Assembly: GCA_036274495.1 (NCBI GenBank)
Contig: DASUFP010000076.1
Coordinates: forward strand, 62,001-126,000
DNA from: DASUFP01 sp036274495
GTDB taxonomy: Bacteria; Bacteroidota; Bacteroidia; AKYH767-A; OLB10
Length of the DNA stretch: 64,000 bases
Direction of reading: 5' to 3'
The notes below the pieces were generated by a model that was given only the letters and a program-made list of their open reading frames with translations, made no database searches and had not been told where the DNA came from. How positions within the stretch are numbered: the stretch's first letter is position 1; the number at the start of each line of letters is the position of its first letter. Shown here in pieces: positions 52,591 to 61,815 of the stretch. The translations under genes and the position numbers were made by a program.

Positions 52591-54567
52591 ATGTTACACA
52601 TCAAGATATTCAAATCTGCTGCCCTGATTGGCACCAGCGTTCTTTTAGCTTTACAATGGGGATGCAAACCCAATACCGTTCAAACTGCTGCTACCGGAGA
52701 TGCAGCTTCAAAAGTTTATGTTGCCCCGGGCACCTACGACGAACTTTACAATTTCGTATCTGGCGGATTTAACGGACAATTATCTGTTTATGGACTTCCG
52801 TCAGGAAGACTGTTCCGGAGTATTCCTGTATATTCGGTTGATCCTGAAAAAGGGTATGGATTCAGTGAAGAAACTAAGCCTATGCTCAACACTTCACATG
52901 GATTTGTTCCATGGGATGATGCTCACCACCCTGACTTCTCCTACACAAAAGGAGAAATTGACGGTCGATGGGTATTCATAAACGGCAACAACACCCCAAG
53001 GGTGGCGCGGATAAATCTGGTTACATTCAAAACAGACGAAATACTGGAAATTCCAAACAGTGCCGGAAATCACTCTTCTCCTTTTGTAACTCCCAACACC
53101 GAGTATGTTGTAGCCGGCACACGTTTCAGTATTCCACTTGGTAAAAATACTGACGTCTCCATTAAATCTTACAAAGAAAATTTTAAAGGCACTTTGTCAT
53201 TTATTAAAGTTGATCCTTCCTCCGGAGCATTAAGTATTGCATTTCAGTTGTTGATGCCAGGTATGGATTTTGATCTGAGTTGTGCCGGAAAAGGACCGAG
53301 CGAAGGTTGGTCATTCTTCTCCTGTTACAACAGTGAACAGGCCCGCACTTTAAAAGAGGTGTACGCATCACAACGTGATAAGGATTTTATTATAGCAGTG
53401 AACTGGAAAAAAGCAGAAGAATATGTGAAAGCCGGTAAAGGAGAGAAATGGCCTGCAAGGTATGCACACAATACCTATAATGAAAAAACACATTCAGCTA
53501 CCTCTGTGATGGAAACTGAAGTCCTGGTTTTAAATCCGGCGCAACTGGCGGATATGGTTTACCTGATTCCTTGTCCTAAATCACCTCATGGAGTTGATGT
53601 TGATCCTACCGGTGAATATATTGTGGGCAGTGGTAAATTAGCCGCCGTTATGCCGGTTTTTGCCTATTCGAAAATGATTAAAGCTATTGCAGACAAAGCT
53701 TTCGACGGCGAGTACCAAGGGTTACCTGTTATCAAATACGAAGCTGCATTATACGGAGAGGTTCAAAAAGCCGGGTTAGGCCCCTTACATACTCAGTTCG
53801 ATAATAATGGAAATGCATACACCTCTATGTTTGTATCCTCCGAAATCGTTAAATGGAACATAAAAGATCTTAAAGTAATTGACCGTATTCCTACCTATTA
53901 TTCAATAGGCCACCTCTGTGTACCCGGAGCACATTCAGTGAAACCATATGGAAAATATGTGATTGCCTATAATAAGATCACCAAAGACCGCTACCTGCCA
54001 ACTGGTCCTGAGTTAACTCAATCGGCACAGTTATATGATATTACAGGTGAAAAAATGAAACTGCTGCTCGACTTTCCAACTGTTGGTGAACCCCACTATG
54101 CAGTAGCTTGTCCGGCCGAACTGATTAAAAATAATTCCAAAAAGTTCTATAAAATAGAAGATAACGAAAATCCATATGCAGCGAAAGGAGAAAAAGAGGC
54201 CAAAGTAGTCAGGAAAGGTAACGAAGTGCATGTATACATGACTTCGATACGGTCCCATTTTGCTCCTGATAATATTGAAGGTGTAAAAGTTGGAGATGAC
54301 GTTTACTTTCACGTTACTAACCTGGAACAGGATTGGGATATTCCTCATGGATTTGCCATAAGGGGTGCTAACAATGCCGAGTTACTCATTATGCCCGGAG
54401 AAACGCAAACTTTAAAATGGAAAGCGACTGAAGTGGGTGTGATACCATTTTATTGCACCGATTTTTGTAGTGCACTCCATCAGGAAATGCAGGGCTATTT
54501 AAGAGTATCTCCTTCCGGAAGTAATGTCCCCATTTCATTTAGTGTTGGCGACAACGATTCAGAATAA
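52591..54567 (+). CDS. nosZ: Nitrous-oxide reductase, clade II (Sec-dependent)
   Basis: NosZ reduces N2O to N2 in the periplasm. The 658-residue protein has a short Sec-type hydrophobic signal with no twin-arginine motif, which places it in clade II; C25 could be lipidated. The seven-bladed propeller that carries the CuZ histidines shows DDAHHPDFSYTKG, GNHSSPF, CPKSPHGVDVDP, LHTQFDNNG, PGAHSVKPYG and GEPHYAVACP. The C-terminal cupredoxin domain contains the complete CuA set: H586, C622-x3-C626-x3-H630-x2-M633. All key ligands seem to be present, so the enzyme should be active. A strong hairpin follows the stop. Confidence 0.97.
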   Translation: MLHIKIFKSAALIGTSVLLALQWGCKPNTVQTAATGDAASKVYVAPGTYDELYNFVSGGFNGQLSVYGLPSGRLFRSIPVYSVDPEKGYGFSEETKPMLNTSHGFVPWDDAHHPDFSYTKGEIDGRWVFINGNNTPRVARINLVTFKTDEILEIPNSAGNHSSPFVTPNTEYVVAGTRFSIPLGKNTDVSIKSYKENFKGTLSFIKVDPSSGALSIAFQLLMPGMDFDLSCAGKGPSEGWSFFSCYNSEQARTLKEVYASQRDKDFIIAVNWKKAEEYVKAGKGEKWPARYAHNTYNEKTHSATSVMETEVLVLNPAQLADMVYLIPCPKSPHGVDVDPTGEYIVGSGKLAAVMPVFAYSKMIKAIADKAFDGEYQGLPVIKYEAALYGEVQKAGLGPLHTQFDNNGNAYTSMFVSSEIVKWNIKDLKVIDRIPTYYSIGHLCVPGAHSVKPYGKYVIAYNKITKDRYLPTGPELTQSAQLYDITGEKMKLLLDFPTVGEPHYAVACPAELIKNNSKKFYKIEDNENPYAAKGEKEAKVVRKGNEVHVYMTSIRSHFAPDNIEGVKVGDDVYFHVTNLEQDWDIPHGFAIRGANNAELLIMPGETQTLKWKATEVGVIPFYCTDFCSALHQEMQGYLRVSPSGSNVPISFSVGDNDSE

Positions 54568-54579
54568 TAAGTTTACCAG

Positions 54580-54607
54580 GCAGGGGGCAGATTGAAAATC
54601 CCCCTGC
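54580..54607 (+). other. Intra-operon hairpin between nosZ and the NosL fusion gene
   Basis: GCAGGGGG and CCCCCTGC form a perfect 8-bp stem with a 12-base loop, 12 bases after the nosZ stop. What follows (TTCTGTTAAAG) is not a T-tract, so partial termination or 3' protection of the nosZ message is more likely than full termination. Confidence 0.6.
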
Positions 54608-54625
54608 TTCTGTTAAAGAAAAGTC

Positions 54626-55669
54626 ATGCAACTCACCAAATCATCCCGAATAATAATAGCTATAGCTGCTCTAAGTCTGATAGTCACCAACTTTGTACCA
54701 TTATGGAGAATTGAGTTGAACGCTCCACAATATCCCGAGGGTTTAACCATGGAAATCTGGACGTTTAAGCTTGCCGGAGATGTAGACGTGATAAACGGAC
54801 TCAACCACTACATTGGCATGAGCACTATGCACTCAGAAGATTTTATTGAATTCACGATACTACCCTATCTGATAGGCTTTACAATTGTATTCGGATTAAT
54901 TGTTGCCATTGCGGGGAAAAAAGGCCCTTTGTATACCTATGCAAGTTGGGTGATTTTATTCGGCATTGTTGCAATGGCAGACTTTTACAAATGGGAATAC
55001 GATTACGGTCATCATCTGAATCCCAATGCTCCCATACAGGTACCGGGGATGACCTACCAGCCACCGTTTATCGGCTTTAAACAATTGCTTAATTTTGGCG
55101 CCTTTTCCATACCTGATATCGGAGGTTTTATTTTTATCTTAAATGCATTGCTGGTGGTGGCAGTCACCTTTTTTATATGGAAAACAGCAAACAAAAAAAG
55201 GATGATTAGCTATGCCGCTCCCATCTTATTCCTGACTTGTTTATCCACTCTTTCAGGTTGTAGTATCGAACCAAAACCAATAGCATATGGTAAAGATCCC
55301 TGCGAATTCTGTCGGATGACCATTATGGACAATAAATTTGGAGGTGAGATTCTAACTAAAACAGGAAAAGCTTATAAATTTGATGATGCGAAATGTTTGA
55401 CAGCATTTATCCAACGCGAATATGTCAGACCCGAAAAAATAGCCAAAATTTATCTAACCGATTTCAAGAATGGAAACCTTTTCATTGCAGTTCCTTCCAC
55501 TGTAGTACTTTATAATATAAATTTCAAAAGTCCGATGGCAGGTAACATTGCAGCGTTTGAAATTCCGGAGGAGTTAAATCAAACCCAACATCAGTTGGGA
55601 GGCTCCCCTTTAACATGGATGGAGGCTTCAAATAAATTAAAGGAACAAGAGGCGCGGATAGGATTATGA
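54626..55669 (+). CDS. nosL: Membrane-domain/NosL fusion protein
   Basis: The protein has 347 residues in two parts. Residues 1-190 hold about four transmembrane helices (about 9-27, 78-97, 104-120, 164-185) with a periplasmic loop between the first two. Residues 193-347 are a complete NosL: a Met, a hydrophobic segment, a lipobox-like LSTLSGC (C212), then the copper-binding DPCEFCRM (C226, C229, M231) and the NosL domain. NosL is the Cu(I) chaperone for NosZ. The retained start codon and lipobox mark the fusion point between two formerly separate genes. It overlaps nosD by ATGA. Confidence 0.88.
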   Translation: MQLTKSSRIIIAIAALSLIVTNFVPLWRIELNAPQYPEGLTMEIWTFKLAGDVDVINGLNHYIGMSTMHSEDFIEFTILPYLIGFTIVFGLIVAIAGKKGPLYTYASWVILFGIVAMADFYKWEYDYGHHLNPNAPIQVPGMTYQPPFIGFKQLLNFGAFSIPDIGGFIFILNALLVVAVTFFIWKTANKKRMISYAAPILFLTCLSTLSGCSIEPKPIAYGKDPCEFCRMTIMDNKFGGEILTKTGKAYKFDDAKCLTAFIQREYVRPEKIAKIYLTDFKNGNLFIAVPSTVVLYNINFKSPMAGNIAAFEIPEELNQTQHQLGGSPLTWMEASNKLKEQEARIGL

Positions 55670-56898
55670 AGTACTTATGGGTTTTACTAATCTGTTTTCC
55701 TCATCAACTTTTATCGGCGACATACCGAATAACAGGAATTACTTCCAGTATTGAAGCTGTTCAGCATCTGCTTGATCAATGTGCTCCTTTTGATACGATC
55801 CGTATTAATAGTGGCACCTATAAATGGCATGATTTGATTGTAAATAAACCTTTATACATTGAAGGAGATGGTCAGCCAATACTTGATGGCGAAAACTTAG
55901 GAAACGTCATTACTGTAAAGTCATCTGATGTGACGTTAAAGAATATTCATGTTAAAAATTCAGCGCCCTCATCATATAGTGATCCTGCCGGAATAAAGAT
56001 TGAATCCGGAGAAAACATACAGGTATTGGATTGTATTATAGAGAATTGCCTGTTTGGAATCTATTATTCGGACGTATCCGGAGGTCTGATCCGCGGTAAC
56101 CATATTTACTCGAATAAAACAACAGAAACCGCTTCCGGAAATGGCATTCACCTCTGGAAATGTAAAGATATTGCCATTCGGGGTAATATAATAAATGGAC
56201 ACCGTGACGGGATCTACCTGGAGTTTACGACTCACTCGGTAATATCCGGAAACATCAGCCAAAACAATATCCGCTACGGGCTTCACTTCATGTTTTCGCA
56301 TCAGGATTCCTATATTAAAAACACGTTTAGAAATAATGGGGCCGGAGTAGCTGTAATGTATACCAAAGGAGTAAAAATGGTTGAGAATAATTTTATTGAT
56401 AATTCCGGAACTTCATCGTATGGATTATTATTGAAAGACATTACAGACAGTAAAATAATTAGAAATCATTTTACCAATAATACCTGCGCCATCACTATGG
56501 AAGAGTGCAACAGAATTAATGTCCAAAAAAACACATTTGAGAGAAACGGATGGGCCATGCGAATCCAGGCCAGTTGCAGCGACAATAACATACAATGGAA
56601 TAATTTCTTTGGCAACACATTTGACATTACTACTAATGGAACTTTAGTAATGAATACGTTTAATTCCAATTATTGGGATAAATATACCGGATACGATTTG
56701 AACCGAGATCAAACAGGTGATGTCCCTTACCATCCGGTGAGTATGTATGCAGTAATAGTAGATCAGATTCCGGTTGCCATGATTCTTTATCGTAGTTTCG
56801 TGGTTACTCTGCTGGAACAAATGGAAAAAATAATCCCCAGTATTACTCCTGCTCAGTTAATCGACAGGACTCCTCGAATGAAACCGGTAGCTATATGA
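55666..56898 (+). CDS. nosD: NosD copper-processing periplasmic protein
   Basis: This periplasmic beta-helix protein is needed for CuZ maturation in NosZ. Its 410 residues start with a signal peptide (cleavage after about LLSA, residue 17) and continue with CASH/PbH1-type repeats marked by Asn/Gly/Ile ladders (IRGNIINGHRDGIYLEF, ISGNISQNNIRYGLHFMFSH, KMVENNFIDNSG). The conserved late segment NYWDKYTGYDLNRDQTGDVPYHP is a NosD hallmark. It overlaps nosL upstream and nosF downstream by 4 bases each. The base composition is visibly more AT-rich than that of the window's housekeeping genes. Confidence 0.95.
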   Translation: MKYLWVLLICFPHQLLSATYRITGITSSIEAVQHLLDQCAPFDTIRINSGTYKWHDLIVNKPLYIEGDGQPILDGENLGNVITVKSSDVTLKNIHVKNSAPSSYSDPAGIKIESGENIQVLDCIIENCLFGIYYSDVSGGLIRGNHIYSNKTTETASGNGIHLWKCKDIAIRGNIINGHRDGIYLEFTTHSVISGNISQNNIRYGLHFMFSHQDSYIKNTFRNNGAGVAVMYTKGVKMVENNFIDNSGTSSYGLLLKDITDSKIIRNHFTNNTCAITMEECNRINVQKNTFERNGWAMRIQASCSDNNIQWNNFFGNTFDITTNGTLVMNTFNSNYWDKYTGYDLNRDQTGDVPYHPVSMYAVIVDQIPVAMILYRSFVVTLLEQMEKIIPSITPAQLIDRTPRMKPVAI

Positions 56899-57608
56899 TT
56901 TCCATCGGCCAACTTTGTAAAAGATATGGAAAATTACCAGTACTCAATAACATTAGCCTGGAATTGAATGCGGGGTCGTGCATTTCGTTGATTGGACCTA
57001 ATGCATCCGGTAAAACAACGCTACTAAAAATCATTCTTGGTATTGTCAGACCCGATTCAGGTACTATTGGTGTGGCCGGAACCAATGCTTTAGAAGGATA
57101 CCGTTACCGAGAAAACATTGGGTATATGCCTCAAATCGCAAAGTATCCTGATAATATGAGAGTTGGACAGGTAATTAATCTTTTGAAAAGTTTAAGGCCC
57201 TCAGGAATTGGGTATGATGAAGAGTTGTATACTACCTTTCGAATTAATGAAATCAGCAATAAACCGTTGCGTTCGCTTTCGGGAGGAACCCGACAGAAAG
57301 TAAGCGCCTGCCTTGCTTTTATGTTCAAAGCTCCTATTCTGATACTTGATGAACCTACTGCAGGGCTGGATCCATTGTCGGCTGAATTATTGAAAGCTAA
57401 AATTAAGAAAGAGGCCGGTGCAGATAAATTAATAATTGTAACATCCCATATATTAAGTGATCTGGAAGACATATCTACCCACATTGTTTATCTCCATGAG
57501 GGAAAAATACTATTTCATGAGACCATTTCAGAGATTCTTAAAAGAACCCGCACAACTTCCCTTTCCCTGGCTGTGGCAGAAATAATGCGCAATTCTTCTC
57601 ATGTTTAA
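56895..57608 (+). CDS. nosF: NosF ABC transporter ATPase
   Basis: This is the ATPase of the NosDFY complex that supports copper-cluster assembly in NosZ. Its 237 residues include Walker A GPNASGKT (34-41), signature LSGGTRQK (128-135), Walker B ILILDEP (148-154) and the switch histidine in TSHILSDLED. It overlaps nosD by 4 and nosY by 8 bases, so expression of the three is tightly coupled. The nos context makes NosF more likely than a generic ABC ATPase. Confidence 0.95.
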   Translation: MISIGQLCKRYGKLPVLNNISLELNAGSCISLIGPNASGKTTLLKIILGIVRPDSGTIGVAGTNALEGYRYRENIGYMPQIAKYPDNMRVGQVINLLKSLRPSGIGYDEELYTTFRINEISNKPLRSLSGGTRQKVSACLAFMFKAPILILDEPTAGLDPLSAELLKAKIKKEAGADKLIIVTSHILSDLEDISTHIVYLHEGKILFHETISEILKRTRTTSLSLAVAEIMRNSSHV

Positions 57609-58368
57609 AATCGTAAAATATATTCTTGCCGATATCCTAAAAAGCAGGGTAATATTGGCATATACTATTTTTTTAGCAACTATTTCAACAAGTTTATATT
57701 TACTCGATAGTAACCCCGATAAAAGCACCATCAGTCTGGTAAATATCAATTTAATCATCATTCCATTGATGAGCATAATTTTTACCACCATTCATTATTA
57801 CAATTCGTATGAATTCATCGAGTTGTTAGTAGCACAGCCAATTAGCCGCAATAGAATAGTGATGAGTGAATATGTGGCTGTTACATTATCTTTATTAATT
57901 GCCTTTATGGCAGGTGTTGGTATACCTATTATACTATTTAATATGAATACAGCCGGATGGTCAGTAATATATTCCGGACTTATGATAACCATTATTTTTT
58001 CATCATTGGCATTTCTTTGCTCCGTACTAACCAGAGACAAGACAAGAGGAATAGGCGCTGCATTGCTGGTTTGGCTGTTTTTTTCGATCATTTATGATGG
58101 TCTGATATTATTTATCCTATTTTCTTTCAATGACTATCCGATAGAACCTTTAATTATGGTTATAACGCACCTGAACCCTGTTGACCTGGCCAGAATTTTT
58201 ATGCTGATAAGATTGGATGTTTCCGCCATGATGGGATATACCGGTGCTTTGTATTTGGAATATTTTGGCGCTACAACGGGTATGTTCCTGTCTTCCATAG
58301 TAATGGTTTTATGGGCTGTTATACCCGTAACGATCGGCGTTAAAGTGTTTCGAAATAAAGATCTTTGA
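57601..58368 (+). CDS. nosY: NosY ABC transporter permease
   Basis: This 255-residue membrane protein has about six helices and is the permease partner of NosF. It shows the usual ABC-2 layout (FKIVKYILADILKSRVILAY at the N-terminus, a long helix pair around residues 50-110, the loop TRDKTRGIGAALLVW near 142-156). The AT-rich sequence matches nosD and nosF. It is the last gene of the nos operon; no nosR or nosX gene follows, as is usual for clade II clusters. No terminator hairpin is evident in the 124-bp gap after it. Confidence 0.93.
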   Translation: MFKIVKYILADILKSRVILAYTIFLATISTSLYLLDSNPDKSTISLVNINLIIIPLMSIIFTTIHYYNSYEFIELLVAQPISRNRIVMSEYVAVTLSLLIAFMAGVGIPIILFNMNTAGWSVIYSGLMITIIFSSLAFLCSVLTRDKTRGIGAALLVWLFFSIIYDGLILFILFSFNDYPIEPLIMVITHLNPVDLARIFMLIRLDVSAMMGYTGALYLEYFGATTGMFLSSIVMVLWAVIPVTIGVKVFRNKDL

Positions 58369-58492
58369 GCGTAACCGTCTGAATCATCAAACACTACAGT
58401 TAAGCTGTGTTTTTGGTCAAAAAGTTATGGTTGGTTCCGGTTTTCCCTAATTTCATAACTTAGGGCCATGATATTCTTTTTTAAGGTGGCTT

Positions 58493-59896
58493 ATGAAGGG
58501 TAAATCCGTCGACTTTTCAAACATGAAGGATATTCGAATTTGGATTCTCCTTTTTTTTCTCATCCGCCTTATCGGAATCACCAATCCTCCGCTCGAAAAA
58601 GGGCACAACTGGAGGCAATCGCTTACTTGCATGATTACCCGCAATTTTGTTGAAGGCGGTCCCGATTTACTTTATCCGCGGATTGATATGGCCGGCGATC
58701 AAACAGGTATTATCGGGTCAGAGTTTCCGTTTTTTAATTATCTCTGTTACTTATGCAGTAAAGCATTCGGGTACACGCATTGGTATGGAAGACTTATCAA
58801 CCTGCTGATTTCATCCGCCGGTATTTTTTGTTTTTTCCTGTTGTCGAAAAAAATAATTGGTGACCGTGCAGCAGGCTATGCCGGCATACTGCTGCTTACT
58901 TCAATATGGTTTGCCTTTTCAAGAAAATCGATGCCGGATACGTTTAGCATTTCACTGGTGCTGATAGGACTGCATTTTTGTTCAGTATATTATTCATCCG
59001 GCAAAGTGTGGCACCTGTTGCTCTATTTTATCTTCACAACGCTTGGAACACTTTGTAAACTCCCGGCTATACTCTGGCTGGTGCCTGTAATTGCAACGCT
59101 TGTGATACCTGCCTTTCCAAAACAAAACAGGTTGTATACCGGTTTTGCGACAGTTATTTCCATGATAATCACCGGAGGCTGGTATTTTATATGGGTACCC
59201 CACCTGGTTGAAACCTATCATTACCAGCTTTACTTTCCAAAAAGTTTGGGCGAAGGACTGCATGAGATAGCCGGCGAAGTCCCGGGTTTGCTTAAGAACT
59301 TTTATTTTAATGCCTTCAGCTCCTATCTGGCATTCGCCTGTTTTGCAGCAGGTATTTATGTTTTTATCAGAAAATACAGCGATTATATATTAAAGACTAC
59401 AGCGGCTATTACTGTTGTTTTTTTTCTGTTCATCCTAAAAACCGGTGCGGTGTTTCCGCTACACAACTACTACATCATTCCATTTGTTCCGGTAATGGCC
59501 ATTATTGCAGCTGTCTTCCTGGATGCCATTCGTTTTAAAGTTGCATTGCTGATCCTTATTGCTGCTTCGGCCGAGGGTATTCTGAATCAGCAGCACGATT
59601 TCTTTATAAAACAAGATCAGGTTTATAAGCTCAGCCTTGAAACACTGCTTGACAAAAACACCTCCAAAAATGAACTTATAATTATTAACGGCGGACAAAA
59701 CCCACAACTCATGTATATGGCGCATCGAAAAGGATGGAGTGTGGATAATGATGTAATCGGCAATCAATCTAAAATAAAAGAGATGCAGTCAAAGGGCGCA
59801 ACCGTACTGGTTGTTGACAAAACCGAAGGTGTAACCGAACCGAATGACTACCATTTGATTGGTTCTGATGAACACTTTTGTGTTTACCGTCTGTAA
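58493..59896 (+). CDS. ArnT/PMT-like family 39 glycosyltransferase
   Basis: This 467-residue integral membrane protein has about ten hydrophobic helices. It has the GT39/ArnT-like N-terminal layout: a first helix, then a periplasmic loop with acidic/aromatic residues (GHNWRQS, PRIDMAGDQTGIIGSEFPFFNYL) and GDRAAGYAGILLLTSIWFAFSRKSMPDTFSISLVL. Such enzymes transfer sugars from polyprenyl phosphate to lipid A, protein or glycan. Neither donor nor acceptor can be read from the sequence. The start could also be the ATG at 58526, which gives a more usual N-terminus. It converges on purK 12 bases away and seems monocistronic. Confidence 0.8.
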   Translation: MKGKSVDFSNMKDIRIWILLFFLIRLIGITNPPLEKGHNWRQSLTCMITRNFVEGGPDLLYPRIDMAGDQTGIIGSEFPFFNYLCYLCSKAFGYTHWYGRLINLLISSAGIFCFFLLSKKIIGDRAAGYAGILLLTSIWFAFSRKSMPDTFSISLVLIGLHFCSVYYSSGKVWHLLLYFIFTTLGTLCKLPAILWLVPVIATLVIPAFPKQNRLYTGFATVISMIITGGWYFIWVPHLVETYHYQLYFPKSLGEGLHEIAGEVPGLLKNFYFNAFSSYLAFACFAAGIYVFIRKYSDYILKTTAAITVVFFLFILKTGAVFPLHNYYIIPFVPVMAIIAAVFLDAIRFKVALLILIAASAEGILNQQHDFFIKQDQVYKLSLETLLDKNTSKNELIIINGGQNPQLMYMAHRKGWSVDNDVIGNQSKIKEMQSKGATVLVVDKTEGVTEPNDYHLIGSDEHFCVYRL

Positions 59897-59908
59897 CGTG
59901 TAAGGTGA

Positions 59909-61051
59909 TTATGCTTTTATTTTCAAAAGCTGCTGAATCTGTTTTGCTATTTTAAAAGCTGTATCGCGCGAAGCGGCTGTTACTGTTGCATGACCCATTT
60001 TACGGAAGGGCTTTGTAAGTTTTTTGCCATACAAGTGAATGTGCGCTCCGGGAAGTGCCATAACATCGCTGAAGCCCTCATAAACGGCGGGGCCGCTATA
60101 GCCCTTTTCACCCAAGAGATTTACCATTACCGAAGGCATTAAAGGGGAAGTATCGCCGAAAGGCATGTCTAAAATTGCGCGAAGATGCTGTTCATATTGT
60201 GAAGTAACATTCCCTTCTATTGTCTGGTGTCCGCTGTTGTGGGGACGCGGTGCGATTTCGTTGACAAGCACCTCTCCTTTTTTTGTGATGAACATTTCTA
60301 CTGCCAGCAGTCCAACCATTTCAAGTTTGTTGATTAACCCGGTGGCAATGGCAGCAGCATCTGCCGCGATTTTGTCATCAACAACAGCAGGCGAAAATAA
60401 AAATTCAACCAGGTTTGCTTCCGCATTAAATTCCATCTCAACCAGCGGAAATACCGCCACCTCTCCTTTTGCGTTTCTCGAAACAATACACGACACCTCC
60501 CTATCCATATCAACAAATTGCTCGAGCACCGAAGGCTCATCAAATGCTTTCGATGTATCAGCTGTCTGTTTCAACGCAACAACACCTTTGCCGTCGTAAC
60601 CCGCTTTTCTGGTTTTCTGCATAACCGGAAACATGGATACATGGCTTTCCACCTCCTTTTTTCCGTTTACCAAAACAAAGGGAGCGGTAGGAATTCCATG
60701 CTCCCGGTAAAAGGTTTTCTGCAATCCCTTATCCTGTACCATCCTAAGTATTGCCGGCTGAGGATAAACCTTCTTGCCCATCGCCTCCAGCTTTTCAAGC
60801 GCCTCCACATTTACATGCTCTATCTCAACAGTTATCACATCTGCCAATTCTCCAAGACGCATCACTGCATCATAATCACGAAAATCGCCGTGCAAAAAAA
60901 TATCACATATAGCTGCACAAGGCGCCTCCACATCGGGATCCAACACAATGGTGGTAATATTGAAATCAATGGCTTTCTGAATCAGCATCCTGCCCAACTG
61001 ACCTCCTCCGAGAATACCAATCCGGGTTTTACTTCCTAAAAATGAGCTCAT
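59909..61051 (-). CDS. purK: 5-(carboxyamino)imidazole ribonucleotide synthase
   Basis: PurK carboxylates AIR to N5-CAIR with ATP and bicarbonate, the step before PurE. The 380-residue ATP-grasp enzyme shows IGILGGGQLGRMLIQ at the N-terminus, VITVEIEHVNVEALE, QDKGLQKTFYREHGIPTAPF, RKAGYDGKGV and the C-terminal NEIAPRPHNSGHQTIE metal/ATP site. It is divergent from hpt with a 147-bp shared upstream region. Its natural partner purE lies at 38481-38999 on the same strand, separated by the adhesin, nos and glycosyltransferase genes. Confidence 0.96.
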   Translation of the reverse strand: MSSFLGSKTRIGILGGGQLGRMLIQKAIDFNITTIVLDPDVEAPCAAICDIFLHGDFRDYDAVMRLGELADVITVEIEHVNVEALEKLEAMGKKVYPQPAILRMVQDKGLQKTFYREHGIPTAPFVLVNGKKEVESHVSMFPVMQKTRKAGYDGKGVVALKQTADTSKAFDEPSVLEQFVDMDREVSCIVSRNAKGEVAVFPLVEMEFNAEANLVEFLFSPAVVDDKIAADAAAIATGLINKLEMVGLLAVEMFITKKGEVLVNEIAPRPHNSGHQTIEGNVTSQYEQHLRAILDMPFGDTSPLMPSVMVNLLGEKGYSGPAVYEGFSDVMALPGAHIHLYGKKLTKPFRKMGHATVTAASRDTAFKIAKQIQQLLKIKA

Positions 61052-61198
61052 TATAAAAAATATTACTGCTTTTATTTATGCGACAATGTTAACCATTGCT
61101 GTGCGAACATCAAAACGGAAGGCCTGCAGAACCCCACCCGCTTTTTTGTATCTTGTGCCAACAAATGCCGGATTAATCATAACCTACTGACAACCTGT

Positions 61199-61747
61199 AT
61201 GTTAACGACAAATGTAACCGTCGGCAACAAGCCTTTTAAACCTTTAATTACGGAGGCCGAATTGCAGACAAGAGTTCGTGCAATGGGCAGACAGATTACG
61301 ACCGATTACAGTGATCGGAATCCGGTGCTCATAGGAGTATTAAAAGGAGCTGCAATTTTTCTATCAGACCTGATAAGAGAAGTAAAAGTCCCTTGCAGCA
61401 TGACATTTATGCGCATTAAATCCTATTCCGGAACGCAATCAACCGGCAAAATTTCTAAGGAACTCGAATTTACCGAAGACATTGAAGGCCGGCATGTGAT
61501 AATTGTTGAAGACATTGTTGATACAGGAAACACTGCGCGGTTTCTCTTTGAAGAATTGAAAAAACACCGGCCTGCCACTATTGCCCTGGCAACATTATTA
61601 TTTAAACCAATGGCACTGCTTTACCCATTTAAACCCGACTACACGGCATTTGAAATTGGGAATGATTTTGTAGTAGGTTATGGACTGGATTACGACGAAC
61701 ACGGAAGAAACCTGAAAGATATTTATGTAATGGAAAGTGTTTCATAA
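61199..61747 (+). CDS. hpt: Hypoxanthine phosphoribosyltransferase
   Basis: This purine-salvage enzyme makes IMP (and GMP) from hypoxanthine (guanine) and PRPP. The 182-residue protein has the type I PRTase fold: IGVLKGAAIFLSDLIREV, MRIKSYSG, and the PRPP-binding loop VIIVEDIVDTGNTARFL, with FVVGYGLDYDEHGRNLKDIYV near the end. It is divergent from purK, and adk follows after 68 bases, so this corner of the window is a purine-metabolism cluster. Confidence 0.96.
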   Translation: MLTTNVTVGNKPFKPLITEAELQTRVRAMGRQITTDYSDRNPVLIGVLKGAAIFLSDLIREVKVPCSMTFMRIKSYSGTQSTGKISKELEFTEDIEGRHVIIVEDIVDTGNTARFLFEELKKHRPATIALATLLFKPMALLYPFKPDYTAFEIGNDFVVGYGLDYDEHGRNLKDIYVMESVS

Positions 61748-61815
61748 AAAAATATTTAGTGCTGAAATCAGGCAAATTTAAAATCCGATAATACTATTCT
61801 CAAAAATTTACAACT

